Source: Carnegiea gigantea
Lineage: Eukaryota; Streptophyta; Magnoliopsida; Caryophyllales; Cactaceae
Length of the DNA: 64,000 bases
Assembly (NCBI GenBank): GCA_029747015.1
Contig: JAKOGI010000125.1
Coordinates: forward strand, 374,001 to 438,000
Direction of reading: 5' to 3'
How positions within the stretch are numbered: position 1 is the first letter of the stretch; every line of letters begins with the position of its first letter. Below the pieces are notes generated by a model that was not told where the DNA came from, ran no database searches, and saw nothing but the letters and a program-made list of their open reading frames with translations. Below are positions 32,007 to 43,489 of this stretch, piece after piece. Both the position numbers and the translations under genes were made by a program.

Positions 32007-35000
32007 TCAACGTATATAGGTCCGTCCTAATGACCAGAGGCCTGTTTCTTTGACTGGTGCCTGGAAATTTTGCAATGAAAATGAAGTCAAATTTCCTGTA
32101 AATAACTGTAACATATAAACTATAAAAATCCAAAAACTCCATATCTACGCAGCCTTTCTTAAGCATAAAGTACATACCGGTGTCTTAATAGATGGGAAGA
32201 CGTTCCAAAACCGCAGGGTCTCATCTCCAGCTCCAGTCACTATTGTCTGCAAAAATATTGCAGGAAATATCAGATTCGTGCAAAAACTCTCCAGTAGAAT
32301 CATCTAACGAATATTGAATGCATTCGTGTTCTAAGAGATCCAAATTTAACCCAACTCAGAATACCCATTTTCCAGGTCTAAGTTTGAAGAAGTATGACAA
32401 TATCATATTGATTATTGAAGTATGGCAATATCGTATTATCATCCTACAAAATGACAGTAAAACATCTGCATTACCTGACCATCAGGAGAGACTGCAAGAT
32501 AGAGAACTCGCAAACTATGCCCCGTCAGAGTTGCAACCTTTGCCAAAGATGGGTACTTCCACACCATTATCTGATTTTGAGAGTACCCATGAGTGCTTAC
32601 TAGCTCATTCACATTCTTACTCCATGCCAGATTGCATACCTTCGTGCAAAATTACCACAGAAGTTTAGAATAAACCATTTGATACAAAACCAAAAATTGT
32701 CAGAGAATTATCGATACATGTGAGTCGGACCTGACTTCCTGTATCTATGTTGTTCAATTGGTTCCCATTGGTAGTGTTCCAGAATCGAATGCATCGATCT
32801 GCAGTGCCACCTCCAGATGCAAGGAGGCTGCTATGGTGAGGTGACCACGCTATGGCTTTCACTGCAGCTGTGTGCTCTGTCAGTTTCAGAATCGGCTGCT
32901 GTGAGTGTTGGTTCCACACCAAGAGCTGGTTTGTTCATGAATTTTGCAGTCAGTAATAGCTTTCGGCAAGGTGTTATATCTAAAGAACAAGTCATTACTG
33001 GAGTTTCATCGTGATAATCAATCAAATTAGAAGGAATACCTGATTGTCGTTGCCCCCAGATGCAAGTTCCCTATCGTCAGGAGACCACTTTAACCCACAC
33101 ACCTGGAGCATTACATGGGTGACATGGTTAATTCTCAAAAACAAAATCAGCCACAAGAACCTGGGAAAACTGGCAGTTTGGATCATTTCAAGACTTGGGC
33201 ATGTTCAAGTTTGCTCTATATTTCGATAAATTTACCAGGAAATACCCCCCCCCCCAAAAAAAAAAAAAAAACAGCTACTCAGGGGAATGCCGTTGCCCAT
33301 TGGTTTGAGCTAGGTGGGGTGGCAATAAGGTACAGGTCAATTTTGCCAATTCGAAAGAACGTATGCTATTTGATACCTAGATCAGAAGAACCAAAGCCCT
33401 GGAACGTACCTCAGATTTATGTCCAACAAGCTTGCTCACATAATCATTCGAGACACGAAGATCATGTTGAAGGATGTTCCTGTCTCTGCTCCCAGAAGAT
33501 AAAATGCGCGAATTCCATGCCAGAACACCAGCTCTTGTTTGATGGCCTCCCATGGTTCTTATCCTTTTGCATTGACTACCATCCCATACCTAAACCAAAA
33601 TGAACCATTCTACTGTTATAGCCCACACCTAGATGCATAGCTGCAATCCATTTATAAGCTAAATAGTGATAACACAGAAACCCACCTGAACTTGACCATT
33701 ACTTGTTCCAATTGAAACATATGAACCCTCTCTAGTCCACTGAACTGCACAAACACCATCACTCGGTCCCAGATCACACAATTTGGTAACCTAAAACACA
33801 TCAAAATCGCATTTTTCAAAACTAGGTTTCTTGTTGAAGGGAAAGCTTTTATCTTTTGGATTCCATATTCTGTTATTAGGGTAGGAAAACTCGTATGCTT
33901 TTCACGTTAGCAAGCAATGACTTAACTAAGGAATTTGCAAGAAGTGCATGATTTATATAAAGAATGGGGCCTTACTTTGCTATTTGATGCATTCCACAAG
34001 TAGACACAGGTTCCAAGTCCGACTGCAAGCACATTTTGGGATGACCAATCCACCAGGTTCAAGTAGAAGTCATCTTGTAGAGACGGGGCATCCAAAACCT
34101 GCAAGGGAACACCATTAATTTAGAAAAATCAACATAATTCAATTCTCTCTCCATTTTTAATCCAATTGGTTCAAGATTAAACCTAACTCTATAAATCCCA
34201 CCAAACACCTAAAACCCTCAAATTTGATGCTCCACGGAAAGTTGATGATAACCAAAGTCTGGGCAATTTTTAACCTCCATTTTCGTCCCATTGGTAGCAA
34301 AAGCAAGACTTCAGCAGAAATCGCACTTGTCGAATGCACAAAAATGGGGAAAAAAAAAAAAGTGGCCTATACAATGAACAATAGACCGTTGTTTCTAATA
34401 TTCTATCCTGGGCACTATGCAATATTGCAATTTGTGCAAGAACACCAAATCAATCACCACAAAAACAAACAGAAACATAAACTGATAAAAACAAAACAAG
34501 GACCAATGCCAACGTTCTTGAATAACTACCTTGTGGGGTGTTTTGGGCACTTTCCTAGGAGGTTTTGGAGGGGTAGACCCTTCACTAGGAACCCCACAAT
34601 CGCGGCCAAGACCAGAGGGTGAGAAAGACGATTTGGGGGACGAATGCTCCATCTTGAACCGAAAAATGTTTTTGTTCGGGCTCATCGGAGACCCTCCTCC
34701 ATTACCTGCAGGAGAAAAAGAAGAATCAAAATCAGGACCAAACAATTCTTTCTTCAATAATCTAGTATAAGCCTCATTGCCCCCTTCTTTATTATTGCTA
34801 CTGTTATTGTTATTAGCATTGCTGTTCTTAGGGGAAGGCTTCTCAATTAGCCCAAATGCATGCAGCCTTGAAGAAGATCTGCAGGGTATGAATCTGTCAC
34901 TGCAGATTGACTTTGACGTTGGCGACGATGATGCTGCTGACAGGCTTGTGATTGATCTTGGAGATGAAACAGATCGAGGGGAGGAAAGACTAAGATTTGA

Positions 35001-35111
35001 TCGAAGAGGGGTCGAATTATTTGATGATGAACGATAAGTATCGAGTCTTAATGCAGTTTGGGACATCCCAGATGGGAGATTGAGCCCGCTTTTTCTTCTC
35101 TCTGTCTCCAT
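32007..35111 (-). CDS. FZR3: APC/C activator, FIZZY-RELATED 3 / CCS52B type
   Basis: CDC20/CDH1-family WD40 adaptor that recruits mitotic cyclins to the anaphase-promoting complex. Exons (minus): 35111-34530, 34098-33976, 33790-33686, 33589-33410, 33102-33040, 32925-32731, 32639-32475, 32246-32178, 32060-32007; all are phase 0 and join to 511 residues. C-box DRFIPCRS (72-79), CSM-type [12 protein letters not shown] (114-125), and [14 protein letters not shown] before the beta-propeller. WD repeats run from about 205 to 500 and a C-terminal IR tail (LGRTYIR) completes it. The cysteine C-box with SSSRLHAF and the [16 protein letters not shown] start fit CCS52B rather than CCS52A. Start at 35111 is preferred over the ATG nine codons upstream. 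Exon 6 uses a weak donor (GTCCGA). In Arabidopsis CCS52B peaks at G2/M. Confidence 0.93.
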
Positions 35112-35375
35112 TTTCTGGGGTCCTTTGATCTGAATCAATAAATCTGGGGTGTTTATGATCAGTTCAGCAATCAGAGAACCTTGGAATGAAATTGAAAAGC
35201 CCTCTCTTTCGATGTGGGGTTTATTATAATCAAGAAAAGAGAGGGCTTTTCAGAAGATGATATGAAAGCGAAGGAAGAAGGTGAAGATTCTGAGATTAGT
35301 GATGGTGAGAGAGGAGAGAGACAGAAAGTGGACTTAGGGTTTGGCGTTGGTATTTTACAGGTCGGGGGTTTTGGC

Positions 35376-35386
35376 TCCAACGGTCA
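35376..35386 (+). promoter_or_regulatory. MSA element (G2/M), upstream of FZR3
   Basis: TCCAACGGTCA matches the mitosis-specific activator consensus YCYAACGGYYA at every position, 265 bp upstream of the FZR3 start codon. MSA sites bind three-repeat MYB3R factors and can act in either orientation. Sites this short occur by chance, but the fit with known CCS52B timing supports function. Confidence 0.55.
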
Positions 35387-35468
35387 AATTTCTTGCTTTG
35401 AAGCCCCGGGCTTGGTTTGGCAGTTTCTGTTTTTTATAAAAGTAACTTATTTATTATTCCCACAGAAA

Positions 35469-35479
35469 TAGCCGTTGCT
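35469..35479 (-). promoter_or_regulatory. Second MSA-like site
   Basis: On the minus strand AGCAACGGCTA keeps the AACGG core and the 3' YYA but departs at the first two positions. About 360 bp upstream of the FZR3 ATG. Confidence 0.3.
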
Positions 35480-36239
35480 TGTTGGCTTGGAGCAGATGTT
35501 TGCCGCTGACAAATACCACTGTGTGCTGCACTTTGCCCATCCTTTATCACAAATTACACTTTTTCTACCCCTTTTTTTCCCTTGTGTTTGAAGTTGTGCT
35601 TTTCTTTTACTTTCACAAAAGTAACGAAATAAAATATCTAAAAAGTTCTTCTCACAAAGATTCTTTCTTCTAATTATATATTTTAATGACATTTTACACT
35701 ATTTTTCTTCAGTTAACTTATGAAAATTAAACCAAATATCAAAAAAAATATATATTTATAATAACCACTCTAGGTGGTCAGTTCTCCTAATTAATGTGTA
35801 AGTATTGGATAAATGTATATGAGACTTTTACTTTATCGATTATTTTTTGTCATGTAACAATCCTCCTTGATATCTTCTATAATTATTTGAACTAATGAAG
35901 TCTGCAGGCGAAAACAATTAAGGGTTTATTTGTTTCAACATTTGCTCAACCGCCACTACTTTCAACTGCTTTCAACCGTTTCCAGCTGCTCTTAACTGCT
36001 CTCAACCGTTTACAACTACTCTCACCCACTTCGAATTACTCACAACTACTCACATTTTTTTACAAATACTAATCCAACTGCCTTATAACTGTTCACAACT
36101 GCTCTTAATTATTGCAGAAATAGACAGACGCTCAGTATGATCCTTTCCTAGCAAGATTTGAGGGGCAGTATCGTCTAAAACATTTCAAAACATGTCCTTT
36201 CTATTTTACATTTTTGTTTCAATTTATAATATTTTTATT
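35480..36239. other. Intergenic sequence between FZR3 and SMR, left part
   Basis: Contains a degenerate tract of CAACTGCTTTCAACCG-like units (about 35920-36120), similar in style to the MITE arms elsewhere; ends not defined. No gene. Confidence 0.4.
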
Positions 36240-36490
36240 TTATTTTATTTTTTAGGGGCGGGGTAGGGAAGAAAGGAGGGTTGGTAACTGGGCCTTCCTC
36301 ATTTGGGTGGGGCCCAGGGCTAAGCCTAGGCAAGGATTGAACAACCAATTGAGGAAATGTATTGGCTCAAAGCCCCTTGGAGAATCATAATACCTTTCCA
36401 TGGAAAAATGGTGGCGACTTGGAATTGAAACCATGTATTTTACCGAGTAATATGTGTCTTCCATGTTATCATCCAAGCCCGTAAATTTAA
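36240..36490 (-). mobile_element. Possible SINE, minus strand
   Basis: Reverse-complemented it has a B-box-like GGTTTCAATTCCAAG, an A-box-like TTGGATGATAACATGG upstream, and an A-rich tail (AAAAAATAAAATAAAAT) at the 36240 side. No target duplication was confirmed. Confidence 0.4.
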
Positions 36491-36646
36491 TTATACACAT
36501 CCCACCAAAGTAAGTGGAAATAAACACATATATATACAAGTAAGTACAAAAATGGCGAAAAGTTTACGTTCATTACTAGATAATTTAGGGACTTGGGACT
36601 ATCAAATTACAATTGCCAAGCCTTTTTCATAACCCGAGTGACCTAA

Positions 36647-37007
36647 GAGCATATCCAACGATTGTCTCGAAAGGGGAAAAGTAGGAGAGAGAAATGGGGT
36701 GAGGTGCTTGAGTTTCTGCAGTGGGAGACTCGTAGTGCATCACTCGCGGGGAGCCTCAGCATCGGAAGGCAACTCGTGAGCATTTTTTTATTTTTAAAAT
36801 ATTTTTATTAGTTTTTTTAATTCAAAAAATAAAAATTGTGTATTATGAAGTGAGTTTATGAATATTATTTTATTTGATGAGGCAAAGTTATGAGGCTTCC
36901 ACTGAAAAGAGTGAGGATTATGAGATAAAAAAATTATAGAGAAAACTGATGTGACAATGGTAGACCCCCAACTGTGAACCAAAAAATTAACTCACCACTG
37001 AATTTAC
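36647..37007. mobile_element. Degenerate MITE of the GAGCAT...GATGTGRCA family
   Basis: Left end GAGCATATCCAACG after TAA; GATGTGACAA near the right end as in its relatives; right end about TTTACTC. The right target site is eroded. Confidence 0.45.
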
Positions 37008-38370
37008 TCTGGTTACTGGAATCTAGCTAGCTATAGGATAAAAATAGGTACAAGGAGAGCATGAAAAGTACTAGTGTAGGAACCAAAAGTTCATTTGCAA
37101 GCTTCCTTTCGAAGTAGGGAAACAATTATTGGTTGGCAATTAAAGCAACCCCCCAAGTGACCAACAATATGAGTTTTTTCATCTGTGGTGCACAGTTTTT
37201 GCAATGTATGGTCCAATATTATAAGGTTCTGTTCGTTTTCAATATTTTAGAAGAACAGATAACAGGTTGAACATAGTGAAGTAGGTTAGAGCAAATTGAA
37301 GTAGATTGAGATAATTTTTGAGAGAGGGAAGGAGAAGGTTAGAGTACGCTAAAGTAGATTAAAGCATGTTAAAGCATATTAAAGCGAATAGCATATTCAA
37401 TATGCTTAAAACAAGCTAGTCCTAAGTCTTTACTAAATTAGAGGAAGTCATAAGAATAATCATATTTTATGTTTTTAATCTCGTTCTATTTTCTGTTGAA
37501 TGATGTTTCTTTTTTCTGTTTTTTTGATACACTGTTGAATGATGTTTCATTCCATTGTGTCTGTAGAGATTGTACCTAATGAAGCAACTCATGCCTAGGG
37601 CTATAAATTTTACATATTAAACTATTATTTATGCAAATTTGATGTTTAACACACTTTTTTAAATATAAAAGTTTATACCTATAATAATATCACATTAGTC
37701 TTCACTATGTTTTGTATAATTTTAAAGGAGTGGTAAATAGGGTTCTCTTTCTAAACTCTTTTTCAGATCACTCGGAAAGATATGTTTGGTGGTTAACTCA
37801 GATGCACAACTATCTGTTAACTACTCTTTGAATTAATCTTCACCATATTAGTTATTTAGAGACTAATAGAAATTTTTTCAAGGGTGAAACGAGGCTGCTA
37901 AGATTTAATTTGGAACTCTAATAATAACAACGTATACTATTAGTTTCAGTCGCTAAAAGCAGTACACATGTTAATTAAACTATAGTGCTTAATAACAACC
38001 CTTCAAAACATAAATCAAATCAACATCTAACAATTCTAATATTTTCAACCCACAAAACCATTGTCATAAATGAATCCAACTAATAGCCCATGCCCCACAA
38101 CCATCAAATTCACACCCCCCAATTATTTTTTTTTTTGGTTGAAAAAAAACCCAAAATTCAAGAGGCTCTCATTCAAACATACCCTTCAAACTTTCCCGCC
38201 CAAACCCCCTCCTCTTCTCTTCTCCTTCCGCCACAAGTTTTGCACTCCCCAAACACAAAAATATCTTAAAAATTTTTTAATTTTTAATTTCACCAGCCAG
38301 CTTCTCTTCCAAGCCAAAACCCCCAAACCACAAATTCATAAAAATTCATTTTCCCTCCTTTTTCTCACCA
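37008..38370. other. Intergenic sequence, upstream region of SMR
   Basis: A short GGTTGAAC/GTAGATTGAG tract lies at 37225-37395. Otherwise AT-rich, becoming C-rich from about 38080. No gene seen. Confidence 0.4.
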
Positions 38371-38371
38371 C

Positions 38372-38490
38372 CCTATTTATACACCCCCATACCCTTCTAT
38401 TTCTAGCTCACCTACCCCTTCTTCTTCTACTTCTTCCAAATACACTGCAAAATCACTACTTTAAAATCAGCACAAATACAATCATTGGGC
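38372..38490 (+). promoter_or_regulatory. TATA box and 5' leader of the SMR gene
   Basis: CTATTTATACACC at about 38372-38384 is a good TATA box. The C/T-rich CTTCTTCTTCTACTTC leader and the ATG at 38491 follow at normal spacing. Confidence 0.55.
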
Positions 38491-38721
38491 ATGGAGGAGC
38501 GAGAAAATAAACGGGTTGAGTTTGAGTCGGGTTGTCGAACACCGAGGCAAGGGGGGATTCCGGCAAATCTGGTGTGCCCGCCGGCTCCGAGGAAGAAGAG
38601 GGTTTATGGGTATCCGCCAGTTTGCCCGCCCAAAGATGGGTTTTTTCAGCCGCCTGATTTGGAGCTCGTTTTCACACCTTTGCCTTTGAATAAACAGGGG
38701 AAGTTTGATTGCAGGAATTAG
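38491..38721 (+). CDS. SIAMESE-RELATED (SMR) cyclin-dependent kinase inhibitor
   Basis: A 76-residue, intronless, proline-rich basic protein. Motifs in order: GCRTPRQGGIP (14-24), the SMR-type TPR...IP block; CPPAPRKKRV (29-38), the core SIM/SMR motif with a nuclear-localisation-like RKKR; and CPPKDGFFQPPDLELVF (45-61), the C-terminal cyclin/CDK-binding-type motif. SMR proteins inhibit CDK-cyclin complexes in the nucleus, promote endoreduplication and exit from mitosis, and some respond to DNA damage or other stress. Length is ordinary for the family. The first ATG is at 38491; the upstream TTG in frame at 38485 is not a plausible start. Which SMR orthologue this is cannot be settled from sequence alone. 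Confidence 0.88.
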   Translation: MEERENKRVEFESGCRTPRQGGIPANLVCPPAPRKKRVYGYPPVCPPKDGFFQPPDLELVFTPLPLNKQGKFDCRN

Positions 38722-39425
38722 TCAGGGATTTTGGCAAATTTTTTTTGTTGTTTTTGTGTAATATATATATGTATTTCCACTTTTTGCATTAGGGTAAATG
38801 AAAATTAAAATCTCTGTTTTGGGGTTTTTTAGATCTGGTGAGATTGAGAAAGATTGAAACTTTAGTGTAGTATTAGGCAGTTTATTACTGATTAGTAGCT
38901 ATTGCTATTATCCATCCTATGTCAAATACTATCATATGTTTGTAAATCGAGTTCAGATTTCAATTCGTCATTTGGATTTTGGAGTGGTAGTTTTTTTTTT
39001 TTTAAATTTTTTTTGGCCCGTGTTTCTACTATGATCTCTGTTTTTTTTTGTCCTCTGACGTAACAAATCAAGCACGACAACCCAACCTAATTAATGACTA
39101 CAAGCCCAGCATTCGATTTTTCTTTCTTGTTTTTTTGGATGAGCAAAACGACGCACATCCCTTTGTGGAAACTGGAATGCATCAAAATGAGTCAAATGAC
39201 GCATTGCATATGGGGAAAAGACAAAACAAGGAACGCATGCTAGACTGCAGGTTCGGTCCAACATGTGCTCTGCGTCAACAGGAGCGATCGTTGGAGTGTT
39301 TATGAGTAGAACGCGGGGATGTTGATAACTGAAGTAACTCATCGTATGTCTGCGCGTGGTCATCAAAGTTATAAATATCGTATCAATCATTGTATTATTT
39401 TTTATTAGAATGAGACATATTAAAT
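38722..39425. other. 3' flank of SMR and intergenic sequence
   Basis: T-rich; likely 3' UTR at the start, then nothing recognised. Confidence 0.4.
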
Positions 39426-39429
39426 TTAT

Positions 39430-39660
39430 GTACTGTTATACCGGGCTAGTATCATTTTAAATTTCAAAAAATTGGAAAAATTAAAGTATAAAAAATTAAA
39501 ATTTTAGTGTATCGGGCGGTATTTGACTGAAAATACCGGTACCGCTCGGTATTTGACGGTACAAAGTGGTGCTGACCGGTGCAATACCGGACAATAGCTT
39601 GTACCGGGATGGTACGTTTCGGCCGATATCGGACGGTACAGTACAGTATTTATAACATTG
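39430..39660. repeat. Repeat with recurrent CGGTATTTGACGG / TACCGG units
   Basis: CGGTATTTGACTG, CGGTATTTGACGG, ACCGGTGC, TACCGGG and CGGACGGTACAGTACAG recur within 230 bp and pair partly with each other. A TTTATAACATTG end is seen. Probably a nonautonomous element; limits uncertain. Confidence 0.45.
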
Positions 39661-39860
39661 TTGCTAAGGCTACCTTTTCCATCCGGGTTCGATCTCAGGC
39701 GTGCAAAAACTTGTCCCTTGCGCATAGAGCTTGTAGATGGGTCTTGGTTCCTTGGTCTTGTGTCCATGTTTGACACTCCTTAACCTGGGCCTACTGAGCT
39801 CTATTGGGTACCCCTACTAATAGAGGCCCATTGAGCTAGGTTGCTTATCAAAAAAATATT
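39661..39860 (+). mobile_element. SINE-like repeat with B box
   Basis: GGTTCGATCTC (39686-39696) is a near-canonical pol III B box. TCAGGCGTGCAAAAACTTGT follows and an A run (ATCAAAAAAATATTGAT) closes it. The A-box side is not clear. Confidence 0.45.
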
Positions 39861-40895
39861 GATATTGATAAGCTGTTAATTTAACGATTAAAGATTAAAG
39901 TCTGAAATGTGTAAGGGCCTAAGTTTAATTACCTTCTTAAATATTACGACTACATAACATACTAGTAGTTTCCGTACTCTGAAACTGGACCGAGATTGAG
40001 CAAAAGATTTCAATTGTAATTCCAAAAGAGGAATTGGTTCAACCAATTTGGTTTCAATTCCCCCAAAAAAAAAAAAAAAAATACTTGAAATTGTGATTGG
40101 AAACCGTCAAACCAGTTTAGTAGAGCAAAAGTGAAAATTTTATTGATTTCGCTTTTGCTTGTTGGTTTCATTTTTCAATTCAAAGGATCTCTTGTGGAAA
40201 GTAGATGATAATGAATTAAGTCTAAATCAGGGCCACCAAAATTCAGATTCTGATCCATTTTTCGAACCTAGATCTAAACTCGATTTGGATTCTTAGTATC
40301 CATAGAAATGAGATTCGGATTCAAATCCTTTGGATCTAACAAGTCCAATGGGTCTCTAATGGATTTTACTATTTTGATCTCTTGTGTTCTAACTTTTTGG
40401 TAAATTTCAAAAAAACTTTTGATAAATTTGACTTTGGCGATTACCATGTCTTTGGCAATTTTCCTGCAAGCATAACATGATTGTACACAATTAAGCACAT
40501 CAATATCCAAATACCATTCTTCAGTCCAGTCAAGTCCCTAATAACTTAACGAGAAACGAACAACTTGTCCATTATTGTCCATACCCAAATACTACTGCAA
40601 GTTGAAACCGTACATATCTAATACCAACTTACAAGCAACTAAAAGTAAGTGAAGTCCATAAGATCGTAGCACATCAATAAACAATTAAAAAAATAGTGTG
40701 TGATTCTACTAACTAACGGGTCCAAATCTGAATCCAACCAAGATCCAGGTGGACTCGAATCCAACAGTCCAAATATGGATGATCCATGCCCTTCGCAAAT
40801 GGATTGGATCCGGGACCCACCGTCATTCCTTGTTTTAACTCAATTCTAGTCAATTTAGTACTTTTAAGTATAGATTTTTATATTTTCCCAAATTA
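39861..40895. other. Intergenic sequence
   Basis: AT-rich, with an A run near 40065-40080 and diffuse GGATCC/GATTCGGATTC repeats; no gene. Confidence 0.4.
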
Positions 40896-40900
40896 TTAAG

Positions 40901-41514
40901 TGTTGGGATTTGTCCCAAATTCCTTTGCCGGTTTTGGAAATAAATAAAGTTATTTCCTTTTGTGAGATTATTTCTTGGCATCCAAGATCATGTTGTGTGT
41001 TTGAGATCTTCTGTATCATGGAAATTATATTATTTCCATACTTTGGGTTGAAGATTTTTCCTTTTTTGGAAAGTTGATGGTTGGTGGCCAAGACATATGT
41101 TTGCGGCTAGGATTGAACCCTTGGTACCTGTGGGGCTTCCCTATAAATACTAGGTTGTTTAACCTTGTTTGATGCGGTGCAACTTGGGAGTGCCTGTGGG
41201 CAATTCCCTTTTCTATTCCACTTTTTGTTGGGAGTTAGTATTGAGAGATTTTCGTTGTAATTGATCTCTTTCTTGGGTGTTTGAGATCTGTGTCTCTCTT
41301 GTTGTTGATCTCTGTATTGGGAATGAGATCGTTCTGTACTAACTCATATGATAGTGGATTTTGTGTCGGTGTTGCCGCCGTGGTTTTCTCCCGTTTTGGG
41401 TTTCCACGTAAATCTTGTGTGTCGCTGTTTTGTTCCTGTTATTCTGGTTTGAATTTCTGAATATCTGTTTCATCCTATCGCTTCCGCTATTATTACCGCT
41501 CTAATTTCCTAACA
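40901..41514 (+). repeat. Array LTR 1
   Basis: TGTTGGGATTTG...TTCCTAACA; TATA-like CTATAAATACTAGG near 41142; followed by PBS TGGTATCAGAGC (41517-41528). Confidence 0.9.
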
Positions 41515-41540
41515 AGTGGTATCAGAGCTCTGGTTATAGG

Positions 41541-41763
41541 ATGTCTTCTATCATGAGGGTAGATATTCAGAAATTCGATGGGGAGATTAGTTTTAATCTC
41601 TGGAAGGTGCAGATGAGAGCAGTTCTCATTCAGCACGGGTTGTGGAAGGTTCTGAAGGGACCTCACGTAAAACCCGAGAAGATAACTGACGAACAATGGG
41701 CAGCAGACCAAAAGAAGAGGCGTGGATCGTTGACGGATGAGGAATTTGGTCCAAGGTGGAGTT
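41541..41763 (+). pseudogene. Gag N-terminal fragment in interior 1
   Basis: From the ATG at 41541 the frame reads MSSIMRVDIQKFDGEISF, LWKVQMRAVLIQHGLWKVL and so on, the N-terminal pattern of copia Gag (FDG...W...M). It then runs straight into the PPT (TDEEFGPRW), so nearly all of gag and all of pol are deleted. The frame stays open into LTR 2 until 41810. Copies 2 and 3 lack one G in the run at about 41638-41640 and are frameshifted. Confidence 0.75.
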
Positions 41764-42378
41764 TGTTGGGATTTGTCCCAAATTCCTTTGCCGGTTTTGG
41801 AAATAAATAAAGTTATTTCCTTTTGTGAGATTATTTCTTGACATCCAAGATCATGTTGTGTGTTTGAGATCTTCTGTATTATGGAAATTATATTATTTCC
41901 ATACTTTGGGTTGAAGATTTTTCCTTTTTTGGAAAGTTGATGGTTGGTGGCCAAGACATATGTTTGCGGCTAGGATTGAACCCTTGGTACCTGTGGGGCT
42001 TCCCTATAAATATTAGGTTGTTTAACCTTGTTTGATGCGGTGCAACTTGGGAGTGCCTGTGGGCAATTTCCTTTTCTATTCCACTTTTTGTTGGGAGTTA
42101 GTATTGAGAGATTTTCGTTGTAATTGATCTCTTTCTTGGGTGTTTGAGATTTGTGTCTCTTTTGTTGTTGATCTATGTATTGGGAATGAGATCGTTCCGT
42201 ACTAACTCATATGATAGTGGATTTTGTGTCGGTGTTGCCGCCCGTGGTTTTCTCCCGTTTTGGGTTTCCACGTAAATCTTGTGTGTCGCTGTTTTGTTCC
42301 TGTTATTCTGGTTTGAATTTCTGAATATCTGTTTCATCCTATCGCTTCCGCTATTATTACCGCTCTAATTTCCTAACA
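41764..42378 (+). repeat. Array LTR 2
   Basis: Same ends and length as LTR 1 with a handful of substitutions. Confidence 0.9.
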
Positions 42379-42626
42379 AGTGGTATCAGAGCTCTGGTTA
42401 TAGGATGTCTTCTATCATGAGGGTAGATATTCAGAAATTCGATGGGGAGATTAGTTTTAATCTCTGGAAGGTGCAGATGAGAGCAGTTCTCATTCAGCAC
42501 GGTTGTGGAAGGTTCTGAAGGGACCTCACGTAAAACCCGAGAAGATAACTGACGAACAATGGGCAGCAGACCAAAAGAAGAGGCGTGGATCGTTGACGGA
42601 TGAGGAATTTGGTCCAAGGTGGAGTT

Positions 42627-43241
42627 TGTTGGGATTTGTCCCAAATTCCTTTGCCGGTTTTGGAAATAAATAAAGTTATTTCCTTTTGTGAGATTATTTC
42701 TTGGCATCCAAGATCATGTTGTGTGTTTGAGATCTTCTGTATTATGGAAATTATATTATTTCCATACTTTGGGTTGAAAATTTTTCCTTTTTTGGAAAGT
42801 TGATGGTTGGTGGCCAAGACATATGTTTGCGGCTAGGATTGAACCCTTGGTACCTGTGGGGCTTCCCTATAAATATTAGGTTGTTTAACCTTGTTTGATG
42901 CGGTGCAACTTGGGAGTGCCTGTGGGCAATTCCCTTTTCTATTCCACTTTTTGTTGGGAGTTAGTATTGAGAGATTTTCGTTGTAATTGATCTCTTTCTT
43001 GGGTGTTTGAGATCTGTGTCTCTCTTGTTGTTGATCTCTGTATTGGGAATGAGATCATTCTGTACTAACTCATATGATAGTGGATTTTGTGTCGGTGTTG
43101 CCGCCCGTGGTTTTCTCCCGTTTTGGGTTTCCACGTAAATCTTGTGTGTCGCTGTTTTGTTCCTGTTATTCTGGTTTGAATTTCTGAATATCTGTTTCAT
43201 CCTATCGCTTCCGCTATTATTACCGCTCTAATTTTTTAACA
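42627..43241 (+). repeat. Array LTR 3
   Basis: Same ends; 3' end reads TTTTTTAACA instead of TTTCCTAACA. Confidence 0.9.
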
Positions 43242-43489
43242 AGTGGTATCAGAGCTCTGGTTATAGGATGTCTTCTATCATGAGGGTAGATATTCAGAAA
43301 TTCGATAGGGAGATTAGTTTTAATTTCTGGAAGGTGCAGATAAGAGCAGTTCTCATTCAGCACGGTTGTGGAAGGTTCTGAAGGGACCTCACGTAAAACC
43401 CGAGAAGATAACTGACGAACAATGGGCAGCAGACCAAAAGAAGAGGCGTGGATCGTTGACGGATGAGGAATTTGGTCCAAGGTGGAGTT

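Noticed and set aside
33115..33603. 162-codon open frame on + opposite the FZR3 gene
   Set aside because: Antisense to FZR3 exons 4 and 5; no domain of its own.
34395..34529. Extension of FZR3 exon 1 frame beyond the donor
   Set aside because: The GTAGTT donor at 34529 and the conserved continuation [10 protein letters not shown] in exon 2 show this is intron.
38070..38510. 146-codon open frame upstream of SMR
   Set aside because: Low-complexity Pro/Phe/Leu translation of the C/T-rich promoter and leader; overlaps the TATA box.
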